Below, piece after piece: positions 15,970 through 23,773 of a DNA stretch of 64,000 nucleotides. Source of the stretch: Sphingobium limneticum (lineage in GTDB: Bacteria; Pseudomonadota; Alphaproteobacteria; Sphingomonadales; Sphingomonadaceae); NCBI RefSeq assembly GCF_008710155.1, contig NZ_VYPZ01000013.1:30221-94220 (forward strand). The letters run 5' to 3'. Position numbers and translations under genes: made by a program. How positions within the stretch are numbered: the stretch's first letter is position 1; every line of letters begins with the position of its first letter. The notes under the pieces are model-generated. The model had not been told where the DNA came from and ran no database searches. It saw only the letters and a program-made list of their open reading frames with translations.

Positions 15970-16885
15970 GCGCGCGCCGGTGATCGCGGCCTGGGGCGCG
16001 GGCGTCGATTCTACCGCCATGATCATCGAGCTCGTCGAACGAGGCGAGCCGATCGATATGGTGTTGTTCGCCGATACCGGTTCCGAGAAGACCGATACCT
16101 ACGCCTTCATCCCGGTCTTTCGTCGTTGGATGGATCGTCACGATGTCGCGTCCGAAGTCGTCCGCTACGAACCACGAAATTTCAAGCATTGGCCGCCCTA
16201 TGATAGCTTGGGCACCAACATGCTGACCAACGCCACCCTGCCGTCCAAGGCATTTGGGCGGGGGTCTTGCTCGCTCAAATGGAAGGTGGCGCCGCAGGAC
16301 AAATGGACGGCGCAATGGGCACCCGCGATACGGTGCTGGGGAGAAGGCGGACGTGTCGTCAAACTGATCGGCTATGACTGTTCCAGTGCCGATCAGCGTC
16401 GCTACGCGCATGCCGAGGGATATGCCGACCCACGCTATGACTATCGTTATCCCCTTCGCGAACTGGGCTGGACCCGGGCGGATTGCATTGCACGCATTGA
16501 GCGTGCGGGCCTGCCTGTACCGCCCAAATCCTCCTGTTTCTTCTGTCCCGCGATGCGGCCGCACGAAGTGGATGCGCTCTCTAAGGATGAACTGCGCACC
16601 ATCGTTCTGATGGAGGCTCGCGCAAAACCTCGCTTGCGCACGATCGATGGCCTCTGGCGCAAGCCCGTTGTCGGGCGAGGCGGGGCGACACCGAGACCGG
16701 GCAATATCACCGCCTATATCCGTCAGCACGGCCTTCTCTCGCCGAGCGAAGTTGATCGGATCGTGGCGGATGCACCGCTCGCGCTCGTCGCGTTCCAGGC
16801 GGCGCAAGCCTGCAAGCCCGTCGAGCAGCGCATGTCGATGGCGCGCTGGCTCGACGCATTCCACCGTGGTCAGTCCACAGGCTGA
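15962..16885 (+). CDS. PAPS-reductase-like (adenine nucleotide alpha-hydrolase) protein
   Basis: A 307-aa member of the PP-loop ATP pyrophosphatase superfamily. The AWGAGVDSTAM segment (residues 9-19) corresponds to the SGGxDS nucleotide-binding loop, followed by FADTGSEKTDTYAFIP as in PAPS reductase and DndC-like enzymes. Cysteines in GRGSCSLKWKVAPQ and SSCFFCPAM could bind a cluster or zinc. Chromosomal sulfate assimilation is unlikely in this context. DndC homologues put sulfur on DNA, so a nucleic-acid modification role is conceivable but unproven. Start at 15962 overlaps the DUF6927 stop by 8 bp, implying translational coupling. Confidence 0.8.
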   Translation: MVERAPVIAAWGAGVDSTAMIIELVERGEPIDMVLFADTGSEKTDTYAFIPVFRRWMDRHDVASEVVRYEPRNFKHWPPYDSLGTNMLTNATLPSKAFGRGSCSLKWKVAPQDKWTAQWAPAIRCWGEGGRVVKLIGYDCSSADQRRYAHAEGYADPRYDYRYPLRELGWTRADCIARIERAGLPVPPKSSCFFCPAMRPHEVDALSKDELRTIVLMEARAKPRLRTIDGLWRKPVVGRGGATPRPGNITAYIRQHGLLSPSEVDRIVADAPLALVAFQAAQACKPVEQRMSMARWLDAFHRGQSTG

Positions 16886-16912
16886 CCCCCCTCACTAGCT
16901 ACGGAGACTCTC

Positions 16913-17359
16913 ATGGCCGATCGCGCTTCTGTCGCGATCCGCATTGGCGGATCGCTGTCCCCTGAACTCCTTCCCGGCTTCTGTGCTGCCGTCGAGAGCG
17001 ACGGCGCCTTCACGGATTGGGAGGGCACCGCGTTCGACCCGGACGATCTCGATCCGAGCGTTCCCCTGTACCTGGCCGACCATGAGGTTGCCTGGGGCCG
17101 GTTCGAAGCGATCGAGACTTTCTGTGTCGATCATGCGCTTGTCTTCGCCCGCTGGGCGGGCGGCGCTTCTGGGGCGTTTGGCCCGGAGCGGGTGGTCTTT
17201 GACGGCACGACCGTTCGGAGTTTCAGCGCCTCGGACGATGACGAGATCCTAATCTCGGCGGAAACGGTGCGCGGTCTCGGCAGCTACGCGGCGGTGCTCT
17301 CGCATCTCGCGGCGGCGGATTTGGAGATACCCCCGTTCCGGATCGACGGCGCAGGCTGA
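16913..17359 (+). CDS. hypothetical protein, acidic
   Basis: A 148-aa acidic protein with no motif I recognise. It opens with a strand-like ASVAIRIGGSLSPELLPGF, then FTDWEGTAFDPDDLDPSVPLYLADHEVAWGRF and a C-terminal helical part. ACGGAGACTCTC precedes the ATG at 16913, 27 bp after the PAPS-reductase-like gene, so it is probably in the same transcript. The acidity could suit a DNA-mimic role, but that is speculation. Confidence 0.65.
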   Translation: MADRASVAIRIGGSLSPELLPGFCAAVESDGAFTDWEGTAFDPDDLDPSVPLYLADHEVAWGRFEAIETFCVDHALVFARWAGGASGAFGPERVVFDGTTVRSFSASDDDEILISAETVRGLGSYAAVLSHLAAADLEIPPFRIDGAG

Positions 17360-17449
17360 GGACAAAGCGAAAACCGGTCTGTGACGACACCTCCCCGCCA
17401 GAGGATGCTGCATATGGGCGCCCGCGAGGCGCTGGCAACCCGCGAACGG

Positions 17450-17494
17450 CGGGCCGAGTTGCCGTGTGCCACGGCTGCCCGCACCACCCCTTGT
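17450..17494 (+). repeat. 45-nt leader repeat, copy A
   Basis: A 45-base segment starting CGGGCCGAGTTGCCGTG and ending CACCACCCCTTGT is identical, base for base, to 19730-19774. Both copies lie 110-115 bp upstream of a start codon (DUF2493 gene here, ssb there), and looser similarity extends on both sides (CAACCCGC upstream, CTTTTGCGRG downstream). It contains a hairpin GCCGTG-TGC-CACGGC. A shared promoter or a single-strand promoter is the best guess. Confidence 0.75.
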
Positions 17495-17538
17495 TCGCGA
17501 GTTTCCCTCGGCTGTGCCTCGGTGCCAGCCCCTCTTTT

Positions 17539-17599
17539 GCGAGCGCCCGGAGGATGCGCATCCGGCGGAGAGGCCGCCGGCACAGACAGAAAGGCTCGC
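17539..17599 (+). promoter_or_regulatory. stem-loop leader of the DUF2493 gene
   Basis: GCGAGC (17539-17544) and GCTCGC (17594-17599) form an outer stem whose 3' arm abuts the Shine-Dalgarno AAAGG and lies 4 bases before the ATG at 17604. Inside are GGATGCGCATCC and the CCGCCGG/CCGGCGG pairing. It belongs to the same structural series as the leaders of ssb (19846) and the small gene at 22458. Confidence 0.4.
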
Positions 17600-17603
17600 T
17601 ATC

Positions 17604-18551
17604 ATGTCCACATCGCTTGCAGCCGCACTCGCGGCACTGGAGCTAGGGCACCTCGAACCCCGCGCTGAAGACCTCAGTGGCATGGCGCCGCCACCAACCG
17701 AGGCGCTGGAGCAGACCGTTACCGCAATCTGGAGCGATCTCTTCACAACGATGAGCAACACATCGATCGAGCGTGACATCGAAGATCTGGGCTGGGGGCT
17801 GGTGAACCTCTTCCACCGCGCCGCCGCCAAGAAACACGGGCTGGTCGACCGGTTGACCGACGACATTCGCTTGCTCCTCGCCGAACAGGACGGCTCCGAA
17901 ATCAGCACGGCCAATCTGGAGGAAAAGATCGATCTCGCCAAGAAGGTCGAGGAATCCGCGGGTGCCTTCGAAATCATGCGCGATGTCGCCGCCGCGCACT
18001 ATATCCGGGAAACCGGGAGATCGTGGGTGCCATCGTCCGGCAACCGCATTTCGCTCGGTGTCACCGCCGGGATCGTCGATGGCCACGCCTTCTTGCGGGC
18101 GCGCCGCGAGCGGGCTTTGAACGCCAACACCGCGCAGGGTACGCCCGTTGTGTTCGCCGGTGGCCGCCTCACCTTCGCCAACGATTTGGATATGAAGACG
18201 TTCGCCGACAACCTGCTGGCGACACTCAACAAGGTTCGCGCCCATGTCGGCGACATGTATCTCGTACACGGCGGCGATATGAAGGGTATCGAACGGCTTG
18301 CAGCGTCCTGGGCCGAGCAGAATGGCATCCAGCAGGTGCGGTTCGGTCTCGATCGCAAGCTCGGAGATCGCGCCGGCTTCCGTCGCAACGAGCAGATGCT
18401 CTCGCTCAAGCCGAGATTCGTGATTGCCTTCCAGGGCAATGGCGTGACGGAGCGGCTTGTCATCGAAGCCAAGGCTCGGGGACTCCGGGTCGTTGATCGT
18501 CGCGGCCCATTGGGAAGCCCTCCTTCAGCTGCTCGTCGCGGTGCGGGCTGA
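17604..18551 (+). CDS. DUF2493 (SLOG/YpsA-like) protein
   Basis: A 315-aa protein. The N-terminal 170 residues are helical (LEEKIDLAKKVEESAGAFEIMRD). The C-terminal half is a DUF2493 Rossmann-like SLOG domain (VVFAGGRLTFANDLDMKTF, then MYLVHGGDMKGIERLAASWAEQ and RNEQMLSLKPRFVIAFQGNG), including the GG nucleotide-binding glycines. SLOG proteins bind nucleotide-derived ligands. The exact role on plasmids is unknown. The start is the ATG at 17604; the upstream open frame runs through the leader repeat. Confidence 0.85.
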   Translation: MSTSLAAALAALELGHLEPRAEDLSGMAPPPTEALEQTVTAIWSDLFTTMSNTSIERDIEDLGWGLVNLFHRAAAKKHGLVDRLTDDIRLLLAEQDGSEISTANLEEKIDLAKKVEESAGAFEIMRDVAAAHYIRETGRSWVPSSGNRISLGVTAGIVDGHAFLRARRERALNANTAQGTPVVFAGGRLTFANDLDMKTFADNLLATLNKVRAHVGDMYLVHGGDMKGIERLAASWAEQNGIQQVRFGLDRKLGDRAGFRRNEQMLSLKPRFVIAFQGNGVTERLVIEAKARGLRVVDRRGPLGSPPSAARRGAG

Positions 18552-18557
18552 AGCCGC

Positions 18558-18587
18558 GGGCCGCCGGTTTGCCGGCGGCCCTTTTTT
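18558..18587 (+). terminator. rho-independent terminator after the DUF2493 gene
   Basis: GGGCCGCCGG / CCGGCGGCCC (18558-18567, 18572-18581) with a TTTG loop is followed by TTTTTT. It begins 7 bp after the stop, a textbook structure. Confidence 0.92.
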
Positions 18588-18776
18588 GGCTCTGCTTACG
18601 GTTGTCCCATCGGAATTCCCGCCAGCGAGAGGGGAGGGTGCCGAGGCGTGTTGGTTTGGCTGAATAGCGCCGGAATCCGTCGGCCGTGTCCGCAGCGTGG
18701 ATCCATTTCAGTGTCCACCAGCCATCCGCGTTGCTCACGCCGCGCCGGCCGGCGCCTTGCCACAAATGAGAGAGAG

Positions 18777-19406
18777 ATGATGATGCGCGATTTGCATGAT
18801 GAGGAACTGCGCGCTTTGCTTGCGTTCCGACAGCGCCATGGTCGCTGCTGGAAGGCGGCGTTGCTGCTGCGCTGGTCGGCCGGCACCGACACCGATGAAC
18901 CCGGTTCGGCGCATTTGCGCCATCTGCGCAATATCGGAGGACCGCGCTGGCTGATCGGGCTATCGGCCGCCACGCTCGATGACGCTGCGCGGCGTTTCGC
19001 CGGAAATGTCGATCCGGTGCTGATCGACATTTTCATGGAGAATGCCACGGGCTTTGCCCGCGGCGCGTCGGCAAGCGTCGGGATCGCTCCGGCGAGTGCT
19101 GCACATTCGCTGGCCATCGCGATCGAACTCAGCCTCAAAGCCTTTCTGATGAAGGCGGGCTATGCCGACGACTGGAACCGTGTCCATATTCGGCATGACC
19201 TCGAAAAGGCCCTGGCGCTTGCGACGGAAGCAGGCCTGTCCGGCCTGCCTCTGGAATTGCCGGATCTCACAGCGATCCTTTCGCCGGCCTATAGTCACCA
19301 CGAGATCGACGCGTTGTTCCGGGTCGGGGCGTCACCCTTCGATGTGGCCGACGCCTGTCGCTGCGTCGACCGTCTCCTTGCCGTGATCCGGGTGCAGATC
19401 GCGTAA
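18777..19406 (+). CDS. two-domain hypothetical protein with HEPN-like C-terminal region
   Basis: About 209 aa from a run of three ATGs at 18777-18785 preceded by GAGAGAGA. Residues 1-70 match a small domain widespread in alphaproteobacterial plasmids with the pattern FRQRHGRCWKAALLLRW...LRHLRNIGGPRWL. The C-terminal half (AHSLAIAIELSLKAFLMKAG, then RHDLEKALALATEAGL) resembles HEPN helices, which include many RNases and higher-order toxins, but no clear RxxxxH motif is visible. The domain combination is seen here; the HEPN assignment is by pattern only. It follows the terminator at 18558 and so needs its own promoter. Confidence 0.6.
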   Translation: MMMRDLHDEELRALLAFRQRHGRCWKAALLLRWSAGTDTDEPGSAHLRHLRNIGGPRWLIGLSAATLDDAARRFAGNVDPVLIDIFMENATGFARGASASVGIAPASAAHSLAIAIELSLKAFLMKAGYADDWNRVHIRHDLEKALALATEAGLSGLPLELPDLTAILSPAYSHHEIDALFRVGASPFDVADACRCVDRLLAVIRVQIA

Positions 19407-19729
19407 CCGGTCCCGCAAGATCATCCGTGCGCGCACCACTCGAAAGGGATTTGCCAACCCGATTGAAGCCAGAGACGGTTTTCCGACTAAACCCGCCGGA
19501 CGGCCATCATGTCTTCTTGTCGTAGGGGCCGCCGCTGCTTCGCTGCGAACGACAAGTCGAACTGGAAAATGGGCTGACCAACGGTGGTGGGGCTATCGGG
19601 CGTAGATTGCTGCGGTGATAGGGCAATGCTTCTGCAGCGGTTCCTGGGTTCATAGAACCAAAGCCACCATCCCTTCTTTTTGACCTGATCCCTAAGTCGG
19701 TCGTTCGGTGCTTCCAACCCGCTCCCCTT
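19407..19729. other. gene-poor stretch before the second ssb
   Basis: No convincing gene is visible. A 76-codon leftward open frame (19717 to 19487, TTG start after GGGGAG, containing KKKGWWLWFYEPRNR) is possible but matches nothing I know. Base composition is less GC-rich than in its neighbours. The right part merges into the 45-nt leader repeat. It may hold a promoter for ssb. Confidence 0.4.
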
Positions 19730-19774
19730 CGGGCCGAGTTGCCGTGTGCCACGGCTGCCCGCACCACCCCTTGT
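19730..19774 (+). repeat. 45-nt leader repeat, copy B
   Basis: Identical to 17450-17494 over 45 bases, upstream of ssb at 19890. Downstream sequence diverges quickly apart from short conserved words, so this is a maintained functional segment rather than a recent large duplication. Confidence 0.75.
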
Positions 19775-19845
19775 GTCGGGGTTCCCCTACGCCGCTTGCG
19801 CGCTCCAGTGGAAGCACCGCCCATGCCCGCCTTTTGCGGGGGTCA

Positions 19846-19889
19846 GTCGAAGGGACGGTCCCTTTGGCACCCAAAAAAGGAACTTCGAC
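19846..19889 (+). promoter_or_regulatory. stem-loop leader of the second ssb
   Basis: GTCGAAG (19846-19852) and CTTCGAC (19883-19889) are perfect complements, and the 3' arm ends directly at the ATG. The Shine-Dalgarno AGGAA is adjacent, and an inner GGGAC/GTCCC hairpin is present. The leader at 22416 has the same layout with compensating base changes. Confidence 0.5.
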
Positions 19890-20303
19890 ATGCAGAACCT
19901 CGTCATCCTCGCCGGCAATGTCGGCGCCACGCCGGAAGCCCGCACCACCCAGGGCGGCACCAAGATCACCCACTTCAGCCTTGCGACCTCGCGGCCCAAG
20001 CGAGACAGCAACGGCAAGATCGTCAAGGACGACAATGGCCGCCGGATCGAAGATACCGAATGGCACCGGATCACCTGCTTCAACGGCGTCGGCAAGACCG
20101 TCGAGCAATATGTCGACAAGGGGATGAAGGTGATGGTGCGCGGTCGCATCCACTACACCCGCTGGACCGACAACGAGAATATCGAGCGGTACGGCGTCGA
20201 GATCATCGCCGACGAGGTGACCTTCCTCACCCGCGCCAAGCCCGCCAGTGGCGACCAGGGCGGCAATGACAGCTCGGTGGATGACGACGAAATTCCCTTC
20301 TGA
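19890..20303 (+). CDS. ssb: single-stranded DNA-binding protein
   Basis: A 137-aa canonical SSB: MQNLVILAGNVGATPEARTT, the FSLATSRP strand, DTEWHRITCFNGVGKTVEQYV (the W-H-R-I signature of SSBs), VMVRGRIHYTRW, and the acidic C-terminal tip DDDEIPF that docks partner proteins. Plasmid SSBs in leading regions coat the entering strand and help limit the SOS response. Start at 19890 is fixed by homology and AAAAAAGGAAC upstream. A terminator follows directly. Confidence 0.95.
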   Translation: MQNLVILAGNVGATPEARTTQGGTKITHFSLATSRPKRDSNGKIVKDDNGRRIEDTEWHRITCFNGVGKTVEQYVDKGMKVMVRGRIHYTRWTDNENIERYGVEIIADEVTFLTRAKPASGDQGGNDSSVDDDEIPF

Positions 20304-20310
20304 GACCGGC

Positions 20311-20344
20311 AAAGGCCCGGCGGCTCACGCCGCCGGGCCTTTTG
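20311..20344 (+). terminator. rho-independent terminator after ssb
   Basis: AAAGGCCCGGCGGC / GCCGCCGGGCCTTT (20311-20324, 20329-20342) with a TCAC loop, ending in TTTTG, 7 bp after the ssb stop. The A/T symmetry means it can also act leftward. Confidence 0.92.
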
Positions 20345-20433
20345 CTGTTTTTCTGTAGCCGGTTCGGGATCGAGGAAAGTTCGGGAAATGGATCTGAACG
20401 AGCGCGGCTAGGATATTGCTCTTCCGCGTCCTC

Positions 20434-20862
20434 TCAGCGGCAGTGGCCCGCCGCATAGCGGCTCCATCGCAGCACCGTGCCACTCGCAATCATGGCGCAG
20501 CTTAAATCGCTGATCGCTGGCGCGGCGCACCAGGCACCGGTGCGATCCCCTTTCGCATTGCCAGTCGATCGGCATTGGAGTCTTGGACCTGTGACAAGGA
20601 TATGGCCTGTGGCGCTGCGCCCCTTCGCGCCGCCCAGCAACCGCACCAGCGTGTCGCGCGCGACAATCCCGCTGGCGCGCGGGCAGGGGTGTCCCGTGCG
20701 GCACGAGCCATCGATCTCCCGCGCCGCTATCCCAGCGAGCCGGATCCGTGGTCCCTCGCGACACCAGATCGGGCCATCGCCGTCCCAAACCCTGATCGGT
20801 GTGCAGGTGAACGACTGGCCGCCCTGCACGACCGCGACGGCAAGCAGAAATACAGCGAGCAT
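20434..20862 (-). CDS. exported thermonuclease-like (SNase fold) protein
   Basis: A 142-aa protein with a signal peptide (MLAVFLLAVAVVQG) and the staphylococcal-nuclease pattern: VWDGDGPIWCREGPRIRLAGIAAREID, equivalent to the VxDGDT...RLxGIDAPE core, then a short Cys-containing C-terminal part. It looks smaller than typical SNases. The DGD acidic pair and R of RLAGI are present, whereas the downstream catalytic glutamate is less clear. It is leftward, against the neighbouring leading genes, and could degrade nucleic acid in the periplasm. Confidence 0.75.
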   Translation of the reverse strand: MLAVFLLAVAVVQGGQSFTCTPIRVWDGDGPIWCREGPRIRLAGIAAREIDGSCRTGHPCPRASGIVARDTLVRLLGGAKGRSATGHILVTGPRLQCRSTGNAKGDRTGAWCAAPAISDLSCAMIASGTVLRWSRYAAGHCR

Positions 20863-20890
20863 CAGCGCTCAACCCGGACAGGGGTGTAAG

Positions 20891-21115
20891 TCATGCTTCA
20901 GGGAAGAGCGGCAATGTATCCGACCTCGTGGCGGGCTCGTCGGCGAGGATGTCGTAGCAGCGCAACCGCATTGCCAGGTGTCGCGCCAACTCCGCCGTTG
21001 CACGGCGTCGTGCAACGGTATCGCCACACCCAATATCGGTGACGAGGGCCGGTTGGGCCGTGGCGAGCGACACCTCGAGGTGGAGGGCCAGACTGTCTTC
21101 ATCGACTCGGAGCAT
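20891..21115 (-). CDS. small hypothetical protein
   Basis: A possible 74-aa protein (MLRVDEDSLALHLEVSLAT...). It has no ribosome-binding site of note and no recognised motif. It is placed 28 bp upstream of the thermonuclease gene and in the same direction. The open frame extends upstream to 21211 but the internal ATG at 21115 gives a better-composed protein. Low certainty. Confidence 0.4.
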   Translation of the reverse strand: MLRVDEDSLALHLEVSLATAQPALVTDIGCGDTVARRRATAELARHLAMRLRCYDILADEPATRSDTLPLFPEA

Positions 21116-21256
21116 GGCTGCAGAATAGAACAAAGGAAGAACATTTATCAAGTGTCGAGATCCAGCGAGCCATCCATTATTGCTTGGGTGACGCCAGCCA
21201 AGACTGGACATCGCCCAGCGTCCCCAACAGCGTGCTGATCGCCAAGCCCTTCGCGA

Positions 21257-21736
21257 TCAGCCGTAGAGCCGGTCATCCCACCAGATTGGTTCGGACAGCT
21301 CGAAGCTGATTGCTTGCGCGTCGGGGTGTCCGGGATTGATCAGGATGTTGCGTTCCACCCGCGCCGGGATCGACGGCACCAGCAACAGCGCCGAGCGCCC
21401 TGCCGCGAACCACGCCTCGCCAAAGGCCTTGCAGATATCTTCGCGCTTGCCGTCCCACCCGGGGAATTTCGCGGTTGGGAAGACTTCGTAGCTGACGCCG
21501 TTGGGGATCGTGATGCGGATATAATGCTGGTTGGGCGGCATCACCGTGTTCGCGTGGACGAGCTTTTCGAGCATAGCCGTCGAATAATGTTCTGACGTGT
21601 AGATGATCGGGCTGGCCGCGGTGTTCCACCGTCCCGGATAGAGCCGTGCGCCCTCGCTGTCATAGATCGGATGCGCGCCATCGGGATCGCCGATCCGGAA
21701 ACAGGTCAGCACGCGGTCGGTGATCTGGGCGCTCAC
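21257..21736 (-). CDS. RES-family toxin
   Basis: A 159-aa RES domain protein: CFRIGDPDGAHPIYDSEGARLYPGRWN carries the R and E/Y residues of the family, then PIIYTSEHYSTAMLEKLVH and the terminal SFELSEPIWWDDRLYG. RES toxins consume NAD+ by phosphorolysis or hydrolysis and stop growth when the antitoxin is lost. It overlaps the upstream antitoxin gene by 4 bp (ATGA), giving the antitoxin-first order typical of Xre-RES pairs. It serves as a plasmid stability or abortive-infection module. Confidence 0.92.
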   Translation of the reverse strand: MSAQITDRVLTCFRIGDPDGAHPIYDSEGARLYPGRWNTAASPIIYTSEHYSTAMLEKLVHANTVMPPNQHYIRITIPNGVSYEVFPTAKFPGWDGKREDICKAFGEAWFAAGRSALLLVPSIPARVERNILINPGHPDAQAISFELSEPIWWDDRLYG

Positions 21737-22167
21737 GCCCCGCCGCCATACGCCGCCCGTCCCAGCAGGTTGATGACGACATCGGCTCCCGGACCCGTCG
21801 CCAGCGCCACATCGAGCGGCGCTTTGTTGTCGAGCATAGGATGCGCGCGGCCGAGAAAGTCGCGGACCTTGGCGGGATCCTTATAGATATCGAGCGCGAA
21901 GCTGAACACCTTGGCGATCCGCGCCAGCTTGTCGCCTTCCTCGCTGGTCAGGCGCTTGGACGCCGATTTCTTGCGGCGATCAAGCGTCGCCTTGGAAATC
22001 AGGCGGAACTTGAAGCGGCTGTCATTGGGCGCGACGGTGTCGGCGAGATGGTCGAGTGCGCCGACCGGCAGGCCTTCGAGAATCGAATAGCTCAGCCCCA
22101 GGCGCGTGTCGCCCTTCCGGGGCGCAACCCCAAGCAGGGTCTCGATCGTCACGGGCTGGCTCGCCAT
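21733..22167 (-). CDS. Xre/MbcA/ParS-type antitoxin
   Basis: About 144 aa, starting at the second ATG (22167), which has AGGAG six bases upstream; an earlier ATG at 22185 overlaps that site. It contains the Xre-like N-terminal part (DTRLGLSYSILEGLPVGALDHLAD) and the MbcA/ParS/Xre toxin-binding C-terminal domain (AKVFSFALDIYKDPAKVRDFLGRAHPML). It neutralises the RES toxin and likely represses the operon. Confidence 0.92.
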   Translation of the reverse strand: MASQPVTIETLLGVAPRKGDTRLGLSYSILEGLPVGALDHLADTVAPNDSRFKFRLISKATLDRRKKSASKRLTSEEGDKLARIAKVFSFALDIYKDPAKVRDFLGRAHPMLDNKAPLDVALATGPGADVVINLLGRAAYGGGA

Positions 22168-22415
22168 CTGCTGCTCCTGTATCATCTGATGCAGATATAT
22201 GTCTCACATGAGGCAAACACAAGCAACGGTGATATCAGCCCGGTGGGGCCATGACTTCTTCTGGCCGGCAGCTTCACCCCGCTCTTTGAGGCGCAATCCT
22301 TGGTCCGGCGGGCGGCCTAATGCGATCAACCCGTAAAGGGTCCGGTCGCTTCGCTACGGCTTTTGGCCTGCGGCAAAAAGTGATCGCGGCCACCCACCGA
22401 ACACTTCGGGCGCCA

Positions 22416-22457
22416 GTCGAGCGGGGATGAACCCGCCGGCTTTCAAGGAGCCTCGAC
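22416..22457 (+). promoter_or_regulatory. stem-loop leader of the small gene at 22458
   Basis: GTCGAG (22416-22421) and CTCGAC (22452-22457) flank an inner GCGGG/CCCGC hairpin; the 3' arm ends at the ATG, and AAGGAG precedes it. The alignment to the ssb leader (19846) shows compensatory changes in both stems. Confidence 0.5.
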
Positions 22458-22622
22458 ATGTTCACCGACATCAAGATCGCCCGCCTCAATGCGCTCGGCC
22501 TCTCCAAGACCCTCATGATCGCGACGATGGTCATCGGGATCGGCAACCAGTTCGCCGTCATCACCGCCGACGACTTTGACGGCGACCTGGTCGTCATCAA
22601 CGAATATGATCCGTTCGCGTGA
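22458..22622 (+). CDS. small conserved-looking protein (54 aa)
   Basis: A 54-aa reading frame beginning MFTDIKIARLNALGLSKTLM, a plausible amphipathic or membrane-adjacent helix followed by a mixed strand region ending NEYDPFA. It has a clean AAGGAGCCTCGAC ribosome-binding region and a structured leader, and a hairpin follows the stop. No known family. The careful leader argues that it is real. Confidence 0.6.
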   Translation: MFTDIKIARLNALGLSKTLMIATMVIGIGNQFAVITADDFDGDLVVINEYDPFA

Positions 22623-22627
22623 CACTT

Positions 22628-22651
22628 GCCGGGAGCCCCAGGGCTCCCGGC
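22628..22651 (+). terminator. hairpin after the 54-aa gene
   Basis: GCCGGGAGCCC and GGGCTCCCGGC form an 11-bp perfect stem 5 bp after the stop, followed only by TCTG. The strength of the stem suggests termination or mRNA 3' protection, although the U tract is missing. Confidence 0.5.
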
Positions 22652-22733
22652 TCTGTCCAACATCAACGGGCATCGCGCGCTGTTTGCGCTCTCGAGCAAC
22701 CGATGATCAACATGCGCGCGATACAAAGTTGGG

Positions 22734-23255
22734 ATGAATGCCGAAACAAAGATTCTACCCCAAAGTGATGACGCATTGTGGAGCCGGGTGGTCCATGATG
22801 TGAACGCATGGCGCGGGGCCTGTCTGCAGTGTTTCTCCGCGGCCGAGGCTGGCGTGACCGAAACCTTGCTATCTTTGAGCACGGTGCCGGAGAAAGGTGC
22901 GGCCGTCCGTCTGCGCCATCTGACCGGGCAGCGGTTCGACGATATCGCGGCGGTCCTTGGTACGGAAGGGGCCTTTGCCGCTGAGGGAAAAGCGGCGTTC
23001 AAAGCGATTGAGGCTTTTCGTGCCCATGAGCGCCTTCGAACATTTCTGGCGCATGGGGTGGCAAAGATTGCGGTTGAGCGCACGGACAAGTGGATCGTGG
23101 TTTACCGTCAGGTCTCTATCCGTGCGCGGCAGCCCGAACGCACCATGCTTCTGGTCGAGGAAGCGGAAGGCCTTGAGATGCTCGCTGATATACGGCGGAA
23201 AAGCCAACAGCTCTGCTCAATTCTGGCAAACCTGCGCCACCAACTGGTGAAATAG
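22734..23255 (+). CDS. hypothetical protein
   Basis: A 173-aa mixed helical protein that I do not recognise: SRVVHDVNAWRGACLQCFSAAEAGVTE, then KGAAVRLRHLTGQRFDDIAAVLG and a C-terminal helix rich in Leu/Gln. A helix-turn-helix cannot be excluded at about residues 60-80. There is no strong ribosome-binding site. It follows the small gene at 22458 in the same direction. Confidence 0.6.
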   Translation: MNAETKILPQSDDALWSRVVHDVNAWRGACLQCFSAAEAGVTETLLSLSTVPEKGAAVRLRHLTGQRFDDIAAVLGTEGAFAAEGKAAFKAIEAFRAHERLRTFLAHGVAKIAVERTDKWIVVYRQVSIRARQPERTMLLVEEAEGLEMLADIRRKSQQLCSILANLRHQLVK

Positions 23256-23395
23256 ACGCAGCACGCATCGCATATCGGAATGAAGCGAGGGCGTCGGCGG
23301 CTCCGGTTGCACCGGACCGGGCTCTAGGCTTGCGCCCCGAGCCCCGTGCCGGGTCTCGGCCCATGCGGGTAACGATCCCTGCCGTGGTCGCACAG

Positions 23396-23773
23396 TCAAC
23401 AGCGCTCGGTTACGAGCGGCGCTGCGCCGTCGCTGCAAGGGGCTGGTCGACCAAGCGCAAGATGGGCTGGCGGGCATAGGCTCAGCCCGTCGCGGAGCGC
23501 CGCATCGTCGACCAGGATGCGCCACGGTCCACCATAGCGCCGGGCGGCCAGGTAGAAGATCGCGCCATCACACGCCACCATGCGGCATCGCTCCTGGCGA
23601 TCGATCAACGACGCATTCCCGCCATAGCGGGCGACCAGCTCGTCGAGATCGGCGCGCATCAGGGCACCGCAGCGGCGGCACTGGGTGCGAACCTGGATCT
23701 GCAGCTTTTGCATTCCGCCGACGCTCGATGTCCAGCGTGGCCATAGGGCAATGATCCGGGCGGTGTCTGTCAT
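23396..23773 (-). CDS. small Cys-rich hypothetical protein
   Basis: About 125 aa from the ATG at 23773 (an internal ATG at 23713 is also possible). The core RTQCRRCGALMRADLDELVARYG followed by RQERCRMVACDGAIFYLAARRYG has a four-cysteine zinc-ribbon look. This pattern is familiar from short alphaproteobacterial proteins of unknown function. It is leftward, antisense in orientation to most neighbours. Confidence 0.55.
   Translation of the reverse strand: MTDTARIIALWPRWTSSVGGMQKLQIQVRTQCRRCGALMRADLDELVARYGGNASLIDRQERCRMVACDGAIFYLAARRYGGPWRILVDDAALRDGLSLCPPAHLALGRPAPCSDGAAPLVTERC

Noticed and set aside
19487..19717. 76-codon leftward frame with a TTG start
   Set aside because: It has a ribosome-binding-like GGGGAG but no family resemblance, and overlaps the leader region of ssb; not supported well enough to call a gene.
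20531..20545. GCACCGGTGC core resembling the parS palindrome
   Set aside because: Only 10 of 18 positions match, and it lies inside the thermonuclease coding sequence; a chance G/C-rich palindrome.
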